From NCBI GenBank assembly GCA_020532215.1, contig JAJBBF010000023.1, positions 1 through 44,413 of the forward strand: a DNA stretch of 44,413 nt, given 5' to 3'. Positions within the stretch are counted from its first letter, which is position 1; every line of letters begins with the position of its first letter. Under the pieces are notes generated by a model that had not been told where the DNA came from, made no database searches, and worked only from the letters and a program-made list of their open reading frames with translations. This document shows, in pieces, positions 42,157 through 44,413 of this stretch. The stretch comes from Candidatus Cloacimonadota bacterium (GTDB lineage Bacteria; Cloacimonadota; Cloacimonadia; Cloacimonadales; Cloacimonadaceae). Position numbers and translations under genes: made by a program.

Positions 42157-43520
42157 TGAATCTCCAGGGGATAATGCCCGTCAAAGCAGGCATAACAGTA
42201 TTCTTCAGGTTTATCCAGGCATTTGGCCAGGCTTTCCAAAGAAAGGTGTTTCAGGCTGTCCACCCCGGTCCGCTGCCGGATCTCGTCCAGGGAATAGCGG
42301 TTTGCCGCCAGTTCCTCAGGATGGGGTGTGTCGATCCCGAAATAGCAGGAAAACTTCACTTGGGGCGAGCCGATGCGCAGATGGATCTCTTTGGCTCCGG
42401 CGGCTTTGATCATCAGCACGATCTTGCGGATGGTGGTCCCCCGCACGATCGAGTCGTCCACCAGCACCACCCTTTTGCCGGTGAAAAAGTTGGGCAGCGG
42501 ATTGAATTTCTGGCGCACGCTCTCGTCGCGGATGGTCTGTTCCGGTTTGATGAAGGTGCGGCCGATATAGTGATTGCGGATCAGGCCCAGAGAGAGAGGG
42601 ATGCCGCTGGCCGCGGCATAGCCGACGGCCATGAAATTGGAGGAATCCGGAACCGGCACCACGCAATCGGCTTTGAGCCCCTGGTCCTCTGCGGCCAGCA
42701 GGGCGCCGATCTTTTCACGCACGGCATAGACGTCCTCGCCAAAATGGAAGCTGTCCGGACGGGAAAAGTAGATGTGTTCAAACACGCAATAGCTGTTGTG
42801 CCGGCGGCTGCGGTAGAGGTTGGGGTCGTTTTCCAGGATGGTGATCCCCTCTTTGTTCACGCGGATCATTCCAGCCGGGGGAACTTCGCGGCGGTCGCTA
42901 ACTTTCAGGATGTCCAGCGCGCAGCTTTCCGAAGCCACCACCACCGCGCCTTCCGCGGTTTTTCCCCACACCATGGGCCGCATGGAAAGAGGATCACGAA
43001 AGAGGTAAAGCTCTCTCTTGGTTACAAATACGCAGGAATACGCGCCCTTGATCTCGCGCATTAAAGCCCGGATGGCATCGGCGGGCTCATCACCCTGCGC
43101 GATCCGCCAGGCGATGAATTTCACCAGCAATTCGCCATCGTTATCGCTCTTGAAATACACATTTTCGGCTTCCAGCCTGGCCCGGACGGAGGCGTAATTC
43201 ACCAGGTCGCCATTGCTGGCCAGGGCGTATGAGGGACCGAACAGGGTTTCCACCAGATGGGGTTGGGAATTGAAGGAGGAGGCTGAACCCTTGGTGGGAT
43301 AGCGCACATGGCCGATGGCGATGGTTCCGGGCAGGGTTTCCAACACTTCGGGAGTGAAAACTTCCTTCACCAGGCCCATGCTCTTGTGCAGGCGCAAGAT
43401 CTTGCCGTCGCAGACCGCCATGCCGCAGCTTTCCTGGCCGCGATGCTGCTCCGCGAACATCCCCAAAGCGGCCATGCTGGCGGCTTCCGGGCTGCCGTAA
43501 ACTCCCATTATCCCGCACAT
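42153..43520 (-). CDS. purF: Amidophosphoribosyltransferase
   Basis: The 455-aa enzyme makes phosphoribosylamine from PRPP and glutamine, the first step of purine synthesis. The nucleophile Cys2 follows the initiator Met (MCGIMGVYG), with NTN glutaminase features QHRGQESCG and the PRPP loop VVLVDDSIVRGTT (about 350-362). Cys residues near CYFG and CYACFDGHYP suggest an Fe-S-cluster type PurF as in Bacillus. The start shares one base with the plsY stop. Confidence 0.95.
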   Translation of the reverse strand: MCGIMGVYGSPEAASMAALGMFAEQHRGQESCGMAVCDGKILRLHKSMGLVKEVFTPEVLETLPGTIAIGHVRYPTKGSASSFNSQPHLVETLFGPSYALASNGDLVNYASVRARLEAENVYFKSDNDGELLVKFIAWRIAQGDEPADAIRALMREIKGAYSCVFVTKRELYLFRDPLSMRPMVWGKTAEGAVVVASESCALDILKVSDRREVPPAGMIRVNKEGITILENDPNLYRSRRHNSYCVFEHIYFSRPDSFHFGEDVYAVREKIGALLAAEDQGLKADCVVPVPDSSNFMAVGYAAASGIPLSLGLIRNHYIGRTFIKPEQTIRDESVRQKFNPLPNFFTGKRVVLVDDSIVRGTTIRKIVLMIKAAGAKEIHLRIGSPQVKFSCYFGIDTPHPEELAANRYSLDEIRQRTGVDSLKHLSLESLAKCLDKPEEYCYACFDGHYPLEIQ

Positions 43521-44182
43521 CAGCTTTTGTCCTTGGGCTGGAAACTCAGCTTGTTTTCCCTGCCTTCCAGCAGGCGCAGGATGTTCTGGTTGTGTTTATA
43601 GATCACCAGCAGGGCCACGATCAGCGTCAGCCAGGGGAATTCCGGCTCTCTGATCACCAGGATGTTCCACAGCAGTTCCACCCCGAACAGCGAAGCCGCG
43701 GCCACGATCGAGCCCAGCGAAACGTAGCGGGATAGCGCTGTCACGGTCAAAAAGATCAGTATTGCGAGCAGCAGCGGCACCGGGGCCAGGATCAGAAACA
43801 CCCCGGCGGCGGTGGCGACGCCTTTGCCGCCCTTGAAATTCAGAAACACCGGGTACATATGCCCCAGGATCACAGCCAGAGCGGGCAGCAGGAACACAAA
43901 GCGATCCTGCGGCAGTTCGGTAACAAAGTTACTCACCAGGCCTGGAACAACGTTATAGAGCAGCCAGGCCACCGCCAGGCCTTTCAGGAGGTCCAGGATC
44001 AGCACGATCACGCCGGTTTTCAGGCCGTATTGGCGCAGGGCGTTGGTGGCGCCGATGTTTCCGCTTCCGCCCTCACGGATATCCTTTTTGTGCAGCAGCT
44101 TTCCGGCCAGCCAGCCAAAGGGGATGCTGCCGATCAGATAGGACGCCAGGCAAAGCAGGGTCCAAACCACTGTCAGGCTCAT
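43520..44182 (-). CDS. plsY: Acyl-phosphate:glycerol-3-phosphate acyltransferase
   Basis: This 220-aa integral membrane enzyme acylates glycerol-3-phosphate to start phospholipid synthesis. It has about five to six TM helices and the three PlsY motifs: GSIPFGWLAG, REGGSGNIGATNALR and HMYPVFLNFKGGKGVAT. It overlaps der by ATGA. Confidence 0.94.
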   Translation of the reverse strand: MSLTVVWTLLCLASYLIGSIPFGWLAGKLLHKKDIREGGSGNIGATNALRQYGLKTGVIVLILDLLKGLAVAWLLYNVVPGLVSNFVTELPQDRFVFLLPALAVILGHMYPVFLNFKGGKGVATAAGVFLILAPVPLLLAILIFLTVTALSRYVSLGSIVAAASLFGVELLWNILVIREPEFPWLTLIVALLVIYKHNQNILRLLEGRENKLSFQPKDKS

Positions 44183-44413
44183 GTTTCCACCTCTCCTTCC
44201 TTGCGGCCCCGGAAGATCAGCTTGATGCTTACGCCTTCAAAGGTGAACATTTCCCTGATCTGATTGTGCAGAAAGCGGCGATAGTTTTCACTGATCAGGG
44301 CGGGCTGGTTGCAGAAAAACACAAAGGTCGGCGGTTTCACGGCGTCCTGGGTAAGGTAGAAGATCTTTACGTGTTTGCCGGTGCTGTGGGTGGGCGGACG
44401 GTGTTCCACCACA
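44179..44413 (-). CDS. der: GTPase Der (EngA), C-terminal part only
   Basis: The 77 visible residues match the C-terminal KH-like domain of the double GTPase Der, needed for 50S assembly: PPTHSTGKHVKIFYLTQ, then PPTFVFFCNQ, NYRRFLHNQIREMF and the final IKLIFRGR. The start and both GTPase domains lie beyond the right edge. The Der-PlsY gene order is common in bacteria. Confidence 0.95.
   Translation of the reverse strand, partial: VVEHRPPTHSTGKHVKIFYLTQDAVKPPTFVFFCNQPALISENYRRFLHNQIREMFTFEGVSIKLIFRGRKEGEVET

Overview
The window looks like chromosomal DNA of a GC-rich, diderm, fermentative bacterium. The best guess is Candidatus Cloacimonadota. This is an inference from style: secreted proteins ending in a FlgD-like Ig C-terminal domain, a gingipain-type (C25) protease, a GLUG-repeat surface protein, short REP-like intergenic repeats, and long overlapping operons. 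No rRNA or other taxonomic marker is present, so the phylum is not proven. Genes for ADP-heptose synthesis (hldA, hldC), a TolC/MacA/MacB efflux set and an RseC-like protein indicate an outer membrane with LPS.

Layout. (1) 1-121: the 3' end of a group II intron (domains V and VI) running off the left edge. (2) 184-4932, minus strand: a SWI2/SNF2 helicase and a secreted PDZ protein. (3) 5444-13676, plus strand: two large secreted peptidases. One is a 1703-aa C25 (gingipain-like) protein carrying a duplicated beta-rich module of about 273 aa. The other is an M28 zinc peptidase with FN3 domains and a C-terminal sorting-type domain. (4) 13735-14063: a 127-bp tandem repeat array. (5) argF on the minus strand, divergent from a tolC-macA-macB(ATPase)-macB(permease) efflux operon (15424-20013). 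(6) 20067-22583, minus strand: a GLUG-repeat surface protein. (7) 22762-23215: a 71-bp near-perfect palindrome and a cluster of palindromic repeats. (8) 23317-29877, plus strand: acyl-CoA ligase, M18 aminopeptidase, DUF1015 protein, rimO and trpS. (9) 29878-30640: a repeat-rich gap containing an inverted copy of the element at 22889. (10) 30697-31035: a small secreted protein. (11) 31196-44413, minus strand: seventeen genes, nearly all overlapping or within 8 bp, read der(partial)-plsY-purF-hldA-hldC-rseC-folB-folK-glmU-like-HIT-lytR_C-rsfS-argS-rimI-nadB-tmk-ctp.

How the genes fit together. The secreted C25 and M28 peptidases with the cytoplasmic M18 aminopeptidase suggest extracellular protein breakdown and peptide use. 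The long minus-strand operon packs housekeeping functions: ribosome maturation and translation (der, rsfS, argS, rimI), purine, folate, NAD and dTMP supply (purF, folB, folK, nadB, tmk), and envelope precursors (plsY, hldA, hldC, the glmU-like uridylyltransferase, ctp).

The most distinctive non-coding features are the repeats. Two nearly identical elements of about 170 bp lie in opposite orientation on either side of the five-gene plus-strand block 23317-29877. That block is itself flanked by minus-strand genes, a layout that would fit a past inversion. No CRISPR array, tRNA or rRNA was seen.
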